From Acidimicrobiales bacterium (lineage in GTDB: Bacteria > Actinomycetota > Acidimicrobiia > Acidimicrobiales > Acidimicrobilacustridaceae): a stretch of DNA of 64,000 bases. The stretch lies in contig JAGYKS010000025.1 of NCBI GenBank assembly GCA_018401565.1, forward strand, positions 186,001 through 250,000. Reading direction: 5' to 3'. Shown here in pieces: positions 9,932 through 19,163 of this stretch. The translations under genes and the position numbers were made by a program. Within the stretch, counting starts at the first letter, position 1. The number at the start of each line of letters is the position of its first letter. The notes under the pieces were generated by a model. It was not told the DNA's origin. It did no database searches and saw only the letters and a program-made list of their open reading frames with translations.

Positions 9932-10411
9932 ATGCCTTTCGACGTCGGCGACAACGTCGTGTACCCCCATCACGGTGCTGCCGTGATTGAGCGACGCGAA
10001 CTGGTGGAAGCATTCGGGCAGAAGCGGGAGTACCTGGTGCTGCGTCTGGCCTACGGCGACCTCACCCTCAAGGTGCCGGCGGACAACACCGACGAGGTCG
10101 GGTTGCGCGAGGTCATCAACGACGAAGAGGTTGAGGAGGTGTTTGCCGTCCTTCGCAAAAAGGAGGCGAGAATGCCCACCAACTGGTCCCGACGGTTCAA
10201 AAACCACGTCGAGAAGCTCAAGTCCGGTGACATCTACCAGGTGGCCGAGGTGGTGCGTAACCTCACCCTGCGCGACCGGGACAAGGGACTGTCGGCCGGC
10301 GAGAAGCGCATGCTGCAAAAGGCCCGTCAGATCCTGGTCTCCGAACTCACCTTTGCCATCAACGTGAGTGAGGAAGAGGCCGAAGCCCGCCTGGATCAGG
10401 AACTCAGCTGA
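9932..10411 (+). CDS. carD: CarD-family RNA polymerase-binding transcription regulator
   Basis: Binds the RNA polymerase beta subunit and stabilises open complexes; essential in mycobacteria. The 159 residues begin FDVGDNVVYPHHGAAVI, the typical RNAP-interaction domain. The helical DNA-binding region follows with LRDRDKGLSAGEKRML and a conserved Trp in PTNWSRRF. The start is ATG 9932, preceded by AGGGAG. ispD follows in the same direction, the carD-ispD-ispF order common in actinobacteria. Confidence 0.96.
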   Translation: MPFDVGDNVVYPHHGAAVIERRELVEAFGQKREYLVLRLAYGDLTLKVPADNTDEVGLREVINDEEVEEVFAVLRKKEARMPTNWSRRFKNHVEKLKSGDIYQVAEVVRNLTLRDRDKGLSAGEKRMLQKARQILVSELTFAINVSEEEAEARLDQELS

Positions 10412-10437
10412 GCGACGGCCACAGCCCGTCGGTATGG

Positions 10438-11090
10438 GTGGTGGTGGTCGCCGCCGGTGCCGGGTCGCGGTTCGGGGGTCCGCCCAAGCAGTTCCGCACG
10501 GTTGCGGGCCGCCCCATGGTGGCGTGGTCCATTGACGCAGCCCTGACGTGCTCGGACGCCGTGGTGGTGGTGGTGCCGTCGGGCGAAACTCCCGTTGACG
10601 GGACGTTGGACCGGCCGGGTGTGGAGGTGGTGACCGGTGCAGCGACCCGTTCGGGATCGGTGCGTGCCGGGCTGGCGGCACTTGCGGGCCGCGCCGCCGA
10701 CGACGACATCGTGGTGATCCACGACGCCGCTCGTCCCCTGGCCACGTCGCAGTTGTTTGGCGCTGTGGTGGAGGCGGTGCGCAGTGGGCCGACGCCGCCG
10801 TGCCGGGTGTGGCCGTGGTTGACACCGTCAAGCGGGTGGCGGATGGTCGGGTGGTGGAAACACTGGACCGCGATGAACTGATGGCGGTGCAAACCCCCCA
10901 GGCATTCACCGTGGGGGCACTGCGCCGGGCCCACGTTGGTGAGCCCGAGGCCACCGACGACGCCGGGCTGGTGGAGGCAGTTGGGGGCCGGGTTGCTGTG
11001 GTGCCCGGTGAGCCCGCCAACCGCAAGGTCACCCTGGTCGACGACCTGACCGTGGCCGAAGATGCCCTTCTACAACGGGAGTCACCATGA
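10438..11090 (+). CDS. ispD: 2-C-methyl-D-erythritol 4-phosphate cytidylyltransferase IspD (frameshifted)
   Basis: Third step of the non-mevalonate isoprenoid pathway, MEP plus CTP to CDP-ME. The first frame gives VAAGAGSRFGGPPKQF, the CTP-binding loop, and VIHDAARPL. Near 10790 the frame changes; the second frame gives GVAVVDTVKRV, VQTPQAF, TDDAGLVEA and VPGEPANRKVT, ending at 11090. Together these make a complete IspD. The stop overlaps ispF as ATGA. No ATG fits the start; GTG 10438 leaves the N-terminus a few residues short. The break is probably an indel rather than gene loss, because the pathway partner is intact. Confidence 0.9.
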
Positions 11091-11602
11091 CCGCTGCGTC
11101 ACACGACAGCGCCACGTCCGGACCCACCCCGCAGATCCGGGTGGGTCACGGGTTCGACGTCCACCGGTTCAGCGACGACCCCGCCCGACGCCTGATGCTG
11201 GGCGGGGTGCACATCGAGGGCTCAGCAGGCCTGGTGGGGCACAGCGACGCCGACGTGGTGGCCCATGCGTGTGCCGACGCCTTGCTGGGGGCGGTCGGCC
11301 TGGGCGACATCGGGGAGCATTTCCCCGACACCGATCCCACCCACGCCGGGGCCGACTCGCTGGTGCTGTTGGCCACGGTTGCGGCCCTTGTGAGGTCGGC
11401 GGGATGGGAGCCGGCCAACGTGGATTGTTCGGTGGTGTGCGAGACCCCCCGTCTTTCGCCCTACCGTGATCAGATGCAGCAGTCCCTGTCCACAGCAGTT
11501 GGTGCCCCGGTGTCGGTCAAGGCCAACCGGGCCGAGAAGCTTGGTGCCCTCGGGCGTACCGAGGGAATCGCCTGTATGGCCGTGGCGCTGGTGACCCGAT
11601 GA
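11087..11602 (+). CDS. ispF: 2-C-methyl-D-erythritol 2,4-cyclodiphosphate synthase IspF
   Basis: Fifth MEP-pathway enzyme, converting CDP-ME 2-phosphate to MEcPP with CMP release. The metal ligands in GHGFDVHRF and the GHSDADVVAHACADALLGA stretch are intact, as are GDIGEHFPDTD and the CDP-binding KANRAEKLGALGR. The 171 residues include a short non-conserved N-terminal extension. ATG 11087 overlaps the ispD stop, and the ispF stop overlaps the next ATG at 11599, so translation is probably coupled. Confidence 0.97.
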   Translation: MTAASHDSATSGPTPQIRVGHGFDVHRFSDDPARRLMLGGVHIEGSAGLVGHSDADVVAHACADALLGAVGLGDIGEHFPDTDPTHAGADSLVLLATVAALVRSAGWEPANVDCSVVCETPRLSPYRDQMQQSLSTAVGAPVSVKANRAEKLGALGRTEGIACMAVALVTR

Positions 11603-12701
11603 CCGGGCGGCGCATGTCGGGCCGGGGGAGTGCCGGGTCGGGCGGTTCGGGTGGGCGCAAGTCAGAGCAAGCCTGCCAGTGGCAAGTCAGCGGGTGGCAA
11701 GGCTGGGCGCCCCGCACCGCGTGCGGCACGGCCCACCGGGGCCAAGGGTGGCCGCGGCGGTGACGCCGGCGGCAACGACCAGCGGGGTCGCCCCGCCAAG
11801 TCGGGTGGAGGTCGCGCCGGACAGTCACGCGGCACCTCGGGCCGGGCCGTGGGTGGTCGCCCATCGGGCGGTGGAGGACAGCGTCGCACCGAACCCAAGG
11901 GCCTCGGCGGCGAGCAGGTCGAGGGCCGCCAGGCGGTGCGCGAGCTGCTGTTGGCCGGACGCCGCCGGGTGCGCGAGGTGATGGTGGTGGACAAGGGCGA
12001 CACTTCCGACGACTACGACCGCTTCGAGCCCGACGAGGACGGCGACAGCGGCGACGAACTGGTGGAACTGGCCCGCGACCTTCGGGTGCTGGTGCGTCCG
12101 ATAAGCCGCGGGCGTCTTGCTGCGCTGGCCCGCACCGAGGCACCCCAGGGCGTGGTGGCCATCGCCGAACCTCTCGAACCGGTCGAGCTGGCCGAGTTGG
12201 CCCAGCCCAGCCACGACGGCACGCCCACCGTTTTTGGTGGCCGTCGACGGGGTGACCGACCCCGGCAATCTGGGGGCCCTTTTGCGGGCAGCGGAATGCG
12301 CCGGCGCCACCGGTGTGATCCTGCCCCGTCATCGGGCCGTGCACGTCACCCCCACGGTGGCCAAGGCCGCTGCCGGTGCCGTCGAGCACCTGCCCATGGC
12401 GGTGGTGCCGGGTCTGCCGGCTGCGCTGGTTGAACTGTCGAGACTCGGCGTGTGGAGCGTGGGCCTCGACGCCGGGGGAACCACTCGGGTGTGGGATCTC
12501 ACCATCGCCGACGAGCCGGTGGTGCTGGTACTGGGTGCCGAAGGCCGTGGGTTGTCTCGTCTGGTCAGCCAGCGATGCGACCAGTTGGCCTCCATCCCAC
12601 TCACCGGGAGCCTCGCGTCGCTGAATGTGGCCACTGCCGCCGCGGTGGCCTGTTTTGAGGTGGCCCGCCACCGCAGTGTGGCCGCTTCGACCACCGACTG
12701 A
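11599..12701 (+). CDS. rlmB: TrmH/SpoU-family 23S rRNA 2'-O-methyltransferase (RlmB-like, frameshifted)
   Basis: Knotted SpoU methyltransferase. A long Gly/Arg/Lys-rich N-terminal tail (to about 11890) precedes GEQVEGRQAVRELL and the substrate-binding domain. The catalytic domain shows DGVTDPGNLGALLRAAE, LVLGAEGRGLS and IPLTGSLASLNVATA, the three SpoU motifs. Two shifts are inferred. One, near 11660, links the ATG at 11599 to the main frame. The other, at a TTTTT run near 12232, links TPTVF to LVAVDGV. The gene overlaps the ispF stop. Such proteins usually act on G2251-type sites in 23S rRNA, although specificity cannot be read from sequence. Confidence 0.85.
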
Positions 12702-12866
12702 CAGGCGTTCACGGCCCCATCGATTGCCCGCAGACAGCCCCACCGACGGGTTTTTGGGCGTGAAACGGAGCGCAATTCACCTGATGGTCATCGAAATGAG
12801 CCGAGTCGTCCGTGTGGCGGTCGGTAGTCTGGGTGGAATCCCTCTGACGTAGGACATTCGCTCCCC

Positions 12867-13665
12867 ATGGACAGTCGCAAATCCCCTCCTCCTTCAGCCC
12901 GCAAGGCCTCACTGGCCGAGCAGGCCGCCGATCCCTGGCTGGGGGCGTCGCGCATGGTGTTCGACCGCCTGCGCGGACTGGTTCCGGGTTCGCTGGTTCC
13001 GGGTTCTGGCACGTCGCAATCGACCGATGTCGGGTCCGATGCACTCTCGCTGCTGCCCATCGACCTGGACCACCTGCGTCAGCCCACTGACGCCGACGAT
13101 CCCGGCATGGCACCCCCGGTGTCTGAAGAGGGCGAGCCTCTGGCCGTGGACCGGGCCTTCGCTTTCGTGGACATCTGTGGCTTCACGTCCTACTGCGACC
13201 GCAATGGTGAGGCCGCCGCCGTGGAGGTCCTGGGCCGGTTCCGCTCGGTGACCCGCCATGTGGTGGGCCAGCGCGGGGTGCGGGTGTCCAAGTGGCTTGG
13301 TGACGGGGTGATGCTGGTCGGTACCGACGTGGGACCACTGGTTGCGGCCTGCGTGGAACTGGTGAGCCGTTTTCGGGCCACCGGCCTCGACACCCACGTG
13401 GGGATCGCCGCCGGCGACGTGCTGCTGTTCGAGGGCGACGACTACGTGGGGCGCACCGTGAACCTCGCCGCCCGGTTGAGCGAAGCTGCCGGCCCCGGCG
13501 AGATCCTGGCCGCCGACCCCATCTCCGAATTGCCACCGTGGATCGAGCATCGGGGCACCATCGCCGTGCACGTGGCCGGCATGGGCCGTGTCGATGGTGT
13601 GCACCGTCTGGGATTCGCACCCCGAGGTGGACGCCCTGCTGGGTGGCACCACCAGCGCTGCCTGA
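12867..13665 (+). CDS. class III adenylate/guanylate cyclase domain protein
   Basis: The C-terminal cyclase catalytic domain starts near residue 90. AFVDICGFTSYCD carries the first metal Asp, KWLGDGVMLV the second, and GDVLLFEGDDYVGRTVNLAARL the later conserved region. The N-terminal 85 residues are low complexity and unrecognised, with a 15-bp near-repeat at about 12976-13008. No membrane segment is seen, so it is probably cytosolic. The uninterrupted frame runs to 13829. A one-base shift near 13618 gives a short natural ending at 13665, before the next gene, which I prefer. The product may feed the Crp-type regulator at 9.1 kb (inference). Confidence 0.8.
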
Positions 13666-13729
13666 GCACGTGGTTCCCTTCCCGTGACGGGTCCACCGCT
13701 GGGCGGCCCGGGCGGGTCACCATTGCGCC

Positions 13730-15011
13730 ATGGGTAGTGGACACGGTCACTCGAGCACGTTGCGCGTGCCCACGACCACGTCGCGTCGTCTGGCCGTGGT
13801 GTCGGCGGTGCTGGCCTTCGCCACCCTGATCGGGCTGGTGGCCCTGTGGCCGTCGGGTGACGTCACCAGCTCACTCGACAACTTCACCACCACCTTCTAC
13901 GACGCCCGGGTGGACCGGGTGGAGGTGGTGCCGTGCCCCGGGTTGCCCTCGGGCGAAGACACCACCTTGCGCTGCGCCGAACTCGACGTCGAGCTGCTGG
14001 AGGGTCCCGACACCGGCGTGGTGGTTGCCCTGGACGTGTTCGACGCCGCCTCGGCGAATTTCTCGGTGGGCGAGACGGTGGTCGTCGAGTTCGACGAGCA
14101 GGCCCCCGAGGGATTCCAGTACCGGTTCAGCGATCGCCAGCGCACGCTCGGTGCTGCTGTGGCTGACGGTGCTGTTCGCAGCGTCGGTGGTGGTGCTCGG
14201 ACGATGGCGGGGTCTGGCCGCTTTGGTGGGGCTGGGCATCAGCCTGGCGGTGCTGCTGGTGTTCACCGTGCCGGCGCTTGTCGACGGGTCAGACCCGCTG
14301 GCCGTCGCGCTGGTGTCGGCGGCTGCCATCTCGTTTGCCGCCATCTATCTCGCCCACGGCTTCAACTCCATGAGCACCGTGGCCCTCATGGGCACCATTG
14401 GGTCACTGGCGCTGACGGCGGTGCTGGCCACGGTGTTCGTGCAGCTGGCCGGCATCACCGGGCTGGCGTCGGAGCAGGCCACCTTTTTGCAGTTGGGATC
14501 GGTGGAGGTGGGGCTGCAGGGTCTGGTGCTGGCCGGCATCGTGATTGGCGCCCTGGGGGCCCTCGACGACATGACCGTCACCCAGGCGTCGGCAGTGTGG
14601 GAACTGCGGGCCGCAGCCGGCCCCCGATCGGTGGCCCAGCTGTACCGCTCGGGCATCCGCATCGGACGTGACCACGTGGCCTCCACGGTGAACACCCTGG
14701 TGTTGGCCTACGCCGGGGCGTCGATGCCGCTGCTGTTGTTTTTCAGCCTCACGGCGCAGCCACTTGGGGTGGTGGCCAACGGCGAACTGGTGGCCACCGA
14801 GATCGTGCGCACGCTGGTGGGCAGCATCGGTCTGGTGGCCAGCGTGCCGCTGACCACGGCGCTGGCGGCGTGGACGGCCAGCCAGGCCACGTCGCCGGCC
14901 ATGCTGGTGGCAACCCACGACGACCACGACGATCCCGAGGGTCTCGAGGGTCCCGAGGGTCACGAGGGTCACGAGGGTCACGACGATCCCGACCGTCCCG
15001 CACCAACGTGA
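13730..15011 (+). CDS. YibE/F-like multi-pass membrane protein (frameshifted)
   Basis: One hydrophobic segment lies near the N-terminus and an extracytoplasmic domain of about 100 residues follows (13860-14140). After a shift near 14150 come about six further hydrophobic segments, including GLGISLAVLLVFTVPAL and LDDMTVTQASAVWEL, a YibE/F hallmark. The function of the family is unknown. The C-terminal tail (from about 14915) is charged, with repeated Glu-Gly-His units encoded by a short tandem repeat, a possible metal-binding or simply low-complexity tail. Confidence 0.75.
14936..14985. repeat. in-frame tandem repeat, 9-bp GAGGGTCAC/CCC units
   Basis: Five to six near-identical 9-bp units encode EG(L/P/H) triplets at the C-terminus of the YibE/F-like protein. 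Confidence 0.75.
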
Positions 15012-15019
15012 CGGCCACG

Positions 15020-15309
15020 ATGACCCGCGCGGCGGGACATGTACGCACCACCGATCCCGCCTTGTTCGGTCTCGGGGTGTTCGCCGCCATGACCGTGGTG
15101 CTGTGGGTGGTAGCCAACCTCTCGGGGTCGTTGCTGCCTGCGGACCCCCTTGTGGGATCGCCGGCATCGTGCGCGAACTGGTCACGCTGCGGCGTCAACT
15201 CGTCGGCATCACGCCCGCCGCCGGCCCGACACTCGGCCCCACGACCGGCCCCACGACCGGTCCCGCATCCACTGGCGCTGCAGTGACGGGGACCGGCCAT
15301 GGACGGTGA
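15020..15309 (+). CDS. small membrane protein, unrecognised
   Basis: ATG 15020 opens a short protein with one strong hydrophobic segment (FGLGVFAAMTVVLWVVANL). The same frame stops at 15286 after a proline-rich tail. A one-base shift near 15160 would give a helix-like GIVRELVTLRRQLVGI continuation and a stop at 15309, which looks more protein-like. It starts 9 bp after the YibE/F-like stop and may be co-transcribed. I do not recognise a family. Confidence 0.4.
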
Positions 15310-15324
15310 CCCACGACCGATCCT

Positions 15325-16181
15325 GTGGTCAACGCCGATGACTACGGCCTCACCGAGGGCGTGAGCCGGGCAATCGTCGACGCCGCCACCGATGGCGTGG
15401 TCACCTCCACCTCGGTCATCGCTCTGGGGCCCGGTTTCGCTGCCTCGGCACCCTGGCTGGCCGCCACTGCGGGCTGGCGGCCACTGCGGGGGTGGGGGTC
15501 GGTGCCCACCTGGCGGCGGTGGGTGAGGACCCGCCATTGCTGAGCGCCGCTGAGATCCCCACGCTGGTGGACCGTCGCGGCCGGCTGTGGTTGTCGTGGC
15601 GGCAGTTCCTGCCCCGGGCGGCGGCCGGGCGCATCAACCCCGACGACCTGCGCCGGGAGTTCACCGCCCAGATGGAGGCCATCACCGGCGCCGGGTTGAA
15701 GGTGGACCACCTCGACACCCACCAGAACCTGCACCTGTGGCCGTCGGTGCGTGACGTGGTCATGAACGTGGGCGACGCCGCCGGGGTGCGGGTGGTGCGC
15801 GTCACCCGCTCAACGGCACGCGGGCCGGTGGGCATCGTGGTGCGCCGGCTGGCCACCGACCTCGAAACACGAGCCGACGCCGCCGGGTGGCGGTACCCGA
15901 CGGCGTCCACCGGGCTGGACGAAGCCGGCGGCCTGGACACCCCGTCGATGGTGGCGGCCATTGGTTCGCTCAAGGCGCAGCTGCCCGACGGAGTGGGGTC
16001 GGCCGAGCTGGCCACCCATCCCGGCCGGCTCACCGACGCAGAACGATCCCGCTACCGCTGGAACTACGCCTGGGAGCAGGAACTGGAGGCGTTGTGCTCG
16101 CCGCAGGTGCGCGCCGCCGTCGACGACCTCGGGTTCCGGTTGGGGACCTTTGCCGACGTGGCCGCCGCCGGACCGCGCTGA
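15325..16181 (+). CDS. ChbG/YdjC-like carbohydrate deacetylase (frameshifted)
   Basis: YdjC-fold metal-dependent deacetylase acting on N-acetylated sugars. VVNADDYGLTEGVSRAI supplies the catalytic and metal Asp residues. DHLDTHQNLHLWP supplies the His metal ligands, and ELATHPG the later His. The frame changes near 15475: WLAATAG in the first frame joins VGVGAHLAAVGE in the second. GTG 15325 is the only start in frame, although two or three residues may be missing. It precedes two methyltransferases, so a role in sugar or glycolipid decoration is possible. Confidence 0.78.
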
Positions 16182-16193
16182 GGTCGCCACCGC

Positions 16194-16853
16194 ATGCCCA
16201 CCTTTTCCCCTGCTCCCGCCACCCTGGCCCGCTACGGCGCACTGGGCCGTGGCCGACCGGCTGCACGTGCAGCGTGCGGTGGCGGTCGTGCCCGATGGCC
16301 GGCGGTGGCGGCCCGGGTTCCGCGTAGCGGCACCATCCTCGAGGTGGGCTGCGGCCACGGTCTGTTCAGCAATTACCTGGCCGACACCGCACCGGGCCGT
16401 CACGTGGTGGGCGTGGACATCGACGCCCGCAAGATCGCCCTCGCCCGCACCACCGTGACCGACACCGACCGGGTGCGCTTTGACACCATCGCCGACGGTG
16501 AGCTCCCCCCGGGCCCGTTCGACGCCGTGGTGATCGTGGACGTGCTGTACCTGTTCACCTCGGCGCAACGCGACGCCATGCTGGCGGCGGCAGCCGAACG
16601 GCTGGCCCCCAGTGGGGTGTTGGTGGTCAAGGAGGTGGGCACCGAACCGCGCTTCAAGGCCCGGGTGGCCGCAGTGCAGGAACGCCTGGCCACCGGGGTG
16701 ATGGGCATCACCGAGGGTGCCCACCACGGGTTTGAATCCGAGCAGGTTCTGGCCGATCGCGTGGCGGCCACCGGCCTGTCGGTCACCAGCTGGCGCATCG
16801 ACGCCGGGCGCCTGCACCCGCATGTGCTCGTGGTGGGACGCAGGGACCCCTAG
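16194..16853 (+). CDS. class I SAM-dependent methyltransferase
   Basis: Motif I is ILEVGCGHGLFS, followed by VVGVDIDARKI (motif post-I) and FDAVVIVDVLYLF (motif II). The substrate is not evident. Residues 15-45 (GRGRPAARAACGGG) look out of frame. Another frame over the same bases reads RWRSCP, which fits related proteins, so one or two compensating indels near 16240-16310 are likely. It follows the deacetylase by 12 bp and is followed at once by a second methyltransferase. Confidence 0.75.
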   Translation: MPTFSPAPATLARYGALGRGRPAARAACGGGRARWPAVAARVPRSGTILEVGCGHGLFSNYLADTAPGRHVVGVDIDARKIALARTTVTDTDRVRFDTIADGELPPGPFDAVVIVDVLYLFTSAQRDAMLAAAAERLAPSGVLVVKEVGTEPRFKARVAAVQERLATGVMGITEGAHHGFESEQVLADRVAATGLSVTSWRIDAGRLHPHVLVVGRRDP

Positions 16854-16854
16854 C

Positions 16855-17616
16855 GTGACCGTTGTGTCTGACCATCAGCCCGACGACGACTACTTCGCCT
16901 GCATGGCCGCTTCGGCGGGCGGGCACTGGTGGTACGTGGCGAGGCGCAATCTGGTGGCCGATGCCCTCGGTGGGCGTGTTCCGCACGGGTGCGTGGCCCT
17001 CGACGTGGGCACCGGCACCGGTGAATTCCTCGACACCCTGACCGCCATGGGGGCCGGTGTGGCCGTGGGGACCGAACTGAGCGAGCCGGCCATCGCCACG
17101 GCAGTGTCGGCGCCGCAGCAGCGTGTGGTGGTGCGCAGCGTGGCCGAGCATCTGCCGCTGGCCAACGGCTCGGTGGACCGGCTCACCAGCCTGGACGTGA
17201 TCGAGCACCTCGACGACGACCTGATGGCGCTGCACGAGTTCCGGCGGGTGTGTGTGCCCGGGGCCCGGATCGTCATCACCGTGCCGGCCTACCAGTCACT
17301 GTGGAGTGAGCACGACGACCGGGCCGCCCACCGTCGTCGCTACCGGCGCCGTCAGGTGTGCGAGGTGGTGACCGCCGCCGGGTTCACCGTGGAGCGGGCC
17401 AGCTACTGCTTTTCGTTCCTGGTGCCGCCGGCGTGGCTGCTGCGGCGCACGCCACTGCGGCATCTGGTGACGGTCACCGACGAAGAGGTCAGTTCCAATG
17501 GCGGTGTGGTGGACCGGGTGCTGGGCACGCTGGCGGCCCTCGAGCGTCGCTGGCTGCGTCGCTGGTCGCTGCCGTTCGGATTGTCGATCATTGTGGAGGC
17601 CCGGGCCGGGGCCTGA
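16855..17616 (+). CDS. class I SAM-dependent methyltransferase
   Basis: The 253 residues hold ALDVGTGTGEFLDTL as the SAM-binding loop and RLTSLDVIEHLDDDLMAL as motif II, with the GGHWWYVARRNLV N-terminus common in methyltransferases of polysaccharide or glycolipid clusters. A hydrophobic C-terminal region (FSFLVPPAWLL) may contact the membrane. GTG 16855 follows the previous stop at once, suggesting translational coupling with it. Confidence 0.8.
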   Translation: MTVVSDHQPDDDYFACMAASAGGHWWYVARRNLVADALGGRVPHGCVALDVGTGTGEFLDTLTAMGAGVAVGTELSEPAIATAVSAPQQRVVVRSVAEHLPLANGSVDRLTSLDVIEHLDDDLMALHEFRRVCVPGARIVITVPAYQSLWSEHDDRAAHRRRYRRRQVCEVVTAAGFTVERASYCFSFLVPPAWLLRRTPLRHLVTVTDEEVSSNGGVVDRVLGTLAALERRWLRRWSLPFGLSIIVEARAGA

Positions 17617-17624
17617 TCTCCTGG

Positions 17625-18008
17625 CTACCGGTCGGGCGCCTCACCTGGTTCGAGAGGCCTGAATGCCAGGTCGATGACCAGCCACAATGTTGCCGACCAC
17701 GGGGCGAACAGCACCGGCAACACCAGCGCCACGCTCAGGGCCACCACGGCCAGACCCCAGCCCGGCGGGTCGGGCCAGGCCAGTGCCAGCCCCACCGCCA
17801 GAGTCACGAACAGCGCCGTGAACGACACCGTCACGTTCAGCCCCCATGAGCCCGTCCAGTGGCCGGCTTCACGGTCAAAACGCAGCGCACACCCCGGGCA
17901 CTGCTGAGGCAAACCCAGCTGCAGCAGCCCGCGTCGGCGACCGAACAGGCCCCCGGATCCGCACACCGGGCACCGCAACGCCATCGCCCGAGCCAGCATC
18001 TTCGACAC
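17625..18008 (-). CDS. DUF983 family zinc-ribbon membrane protein
   Basis: A CPVCG...CPGC zinc ribbon is followed by two hydrophobic segments (LFVTLAVGLALAW and a second at about 17700-17750), the DUF983 layout. Function unknown. Upstream on the same strand, up to an ATG at 18153, lies a Pro/Ala/Thr-rich stretch in another frame (18020-18150). A single base shift near 18010 would add it as a low-complexity N-terminal extension. Convergent with the methyltransferase pair. Confidence 0.72.
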   Translation of the reverse strand: MSKMLARAMALRCPVCGSGGLFGRRRGLLQLGLPQQCPGCALRFDREAGHWTGSWGLNVTVSFTALFVTLAVGLALAWPDPPGWGLAVVALSVALVLPVLFAPWSATLWLVIDLAFRPLEPGEAPDR

Positions 18009-18196
18009 AGGAGGCGCGGCGATGCGCCCGCGGTCGGGTTGGTCGGGGCGCCCGCGGTCGGGGCGGGTGCGGTCGGGGCGGTTGCGCTCGGGGCGGTCGG
18101 GCTAGGGGCCGCTGTGCCGTCGCCGTTGGAGCTGGGCGACCCGGACACTGCCATGGGGTCACGGTACCGTGCCGGGCGATGCCACCCTGATCGGAC

Positions 18197-19135
18197 GTGG
18201 TCGGGTCCGGCATGACAACCTGTACCACGATGCGATCCGAACCTGAAGGTGCCGTGCAGCTCAACCCCCTCACCCGGTCGCTGCTCATGGGTGTGGTCAA
18301 CGCCACCATCGATTCGTTCTCCGACGCCGGTCGGTATCCCGACTACGCCTCGCGCGTCGCACTGATCGACAACCTCATCGCCGATGGTGCCGACATCATC
18401 GACATCGGGGGCCAGTCGGCCATCACCGGGGTGCCCGAGACCGCTGCTGCCGAAGAGATCGCCGCCGTTGAACCCCTGGTTGCCTACATGGCCGCCAATC
18501 ACCCGTCGGTGAGGATTTCGGTGGATACCTACAAGCCCGATGTGGTGCGGGCGGTGCTCGACGCCGGGGCCACCATCATCAACGACGTGTCGGGATTGCT
18601 GTATCCCGAGGTGGCCGGGCTGGTGGCGGCCACCGACGCCTACCTGGTGTTGATGCACAATCTCTCCCGACCCAAGCAGCGACTCACCGAGCCGGCCCTG
18701 TACGACGATCCGGTGGCCGAAGTCGTGACCTACCTCGACGACAAGATCGGTCAGGCGGTGGAACTTGGTGTCCGCCACGACCGACTCATCCTGGATCCGG
18801 GTCCGGACTTCTCCAAGACCCCGTACCAGACCGCCACGGTGCTGGCTGGCGCCGAGTCGTTGCAGCCGTTTGGGCTGCCGGTGCTCATGGCGGTGTCACG
18901 CAAGGACTTCATCGGGGCAGTGCTGGGCCGTCGCCCCGACGAACGGCTGGCCGGAACCCTCGGGGTGATGGCGGTGCTCGAACAGCGGGGCCATTTCATC
19001 TACCGGGTCCACGACGTGCGCTCGTGCCGGGACTTTTTGACCATGGCCGACGTGATGCACGGACGGGTCGCCGTTGCCGAAGACCTGGACCTGGATCCGT
19101 CGCTGCGCCGGGTACCGCCAGCCGCTGGCGGTTAG
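18197..19135 (+). CDS. dihydropteroate synthase-like protein (FolP2 type)
   Basis: TIM-barrel pterin-binding enzyme. Recognisable are LMGVVNATIDSFSDAG, GADIIDIGGQSA, the SVDTYKP strand, DPGPDFSKT and SRKDFIGAVLGR. The pterin/PABA loop normally reads NxTPDSFSD; here Pro is Ile. The DPGxGFxKT loop reads DPGPDFSKT. In mycobacteria a FolP paralog that lacks good dihydropteroate synthase activity lies next to gpgS, and here too gpgS is the next gene, convergent. I therefore call this FolP2-like rather than the housekeeping enzyme. The start is uncertain (18197, 18212 or 18230). Confidence 0.75.
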   Translation: MVGSGMTTCTTMRSEPEGAVQLNPLTRSLLMGVVNATIDSFSDAGRYPDYASRVALIDNLIADGADIIDIGGQSAITGVPETAAAEEIAAVEPLVAYMAANHPSVRISVDTYKPDVVRAVLDAGATIINDVSGLLYPEVAGLVAATDAYLVLMHNLSRPKQRLTEPALYDDPVAEVVTYLDDKIGQAVELGVRHDRLILDPGPDFSKTPYQTATVLAGAESLQPFGLPVLMAVSRKDFIGAVLGRRPDERLAGTLGVMAVLEQRGHFIYRVHDVRSCRDFLTMADVMHGRVAVAEDLDLDPSLRRVPPAAGG

Positions 19136-19163
19136 GCGCTGGTCGGGTCGCCGGTCACCGTAG

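Noticed and set aside
10780..10880. Programmed ribosomal frameshift in ispD (and similar breaks)
   Set aside because: No slippery heptamer with a downstream structure shared by the breaks, and ispD homologs are not frameshifted. Sequencing indels explain all cases more simply.
9803..11032. 409-codon minus-strand frame across carD and ispD
   Set aside because: Shadow of conserved genes, with no recognisable domain of its own.
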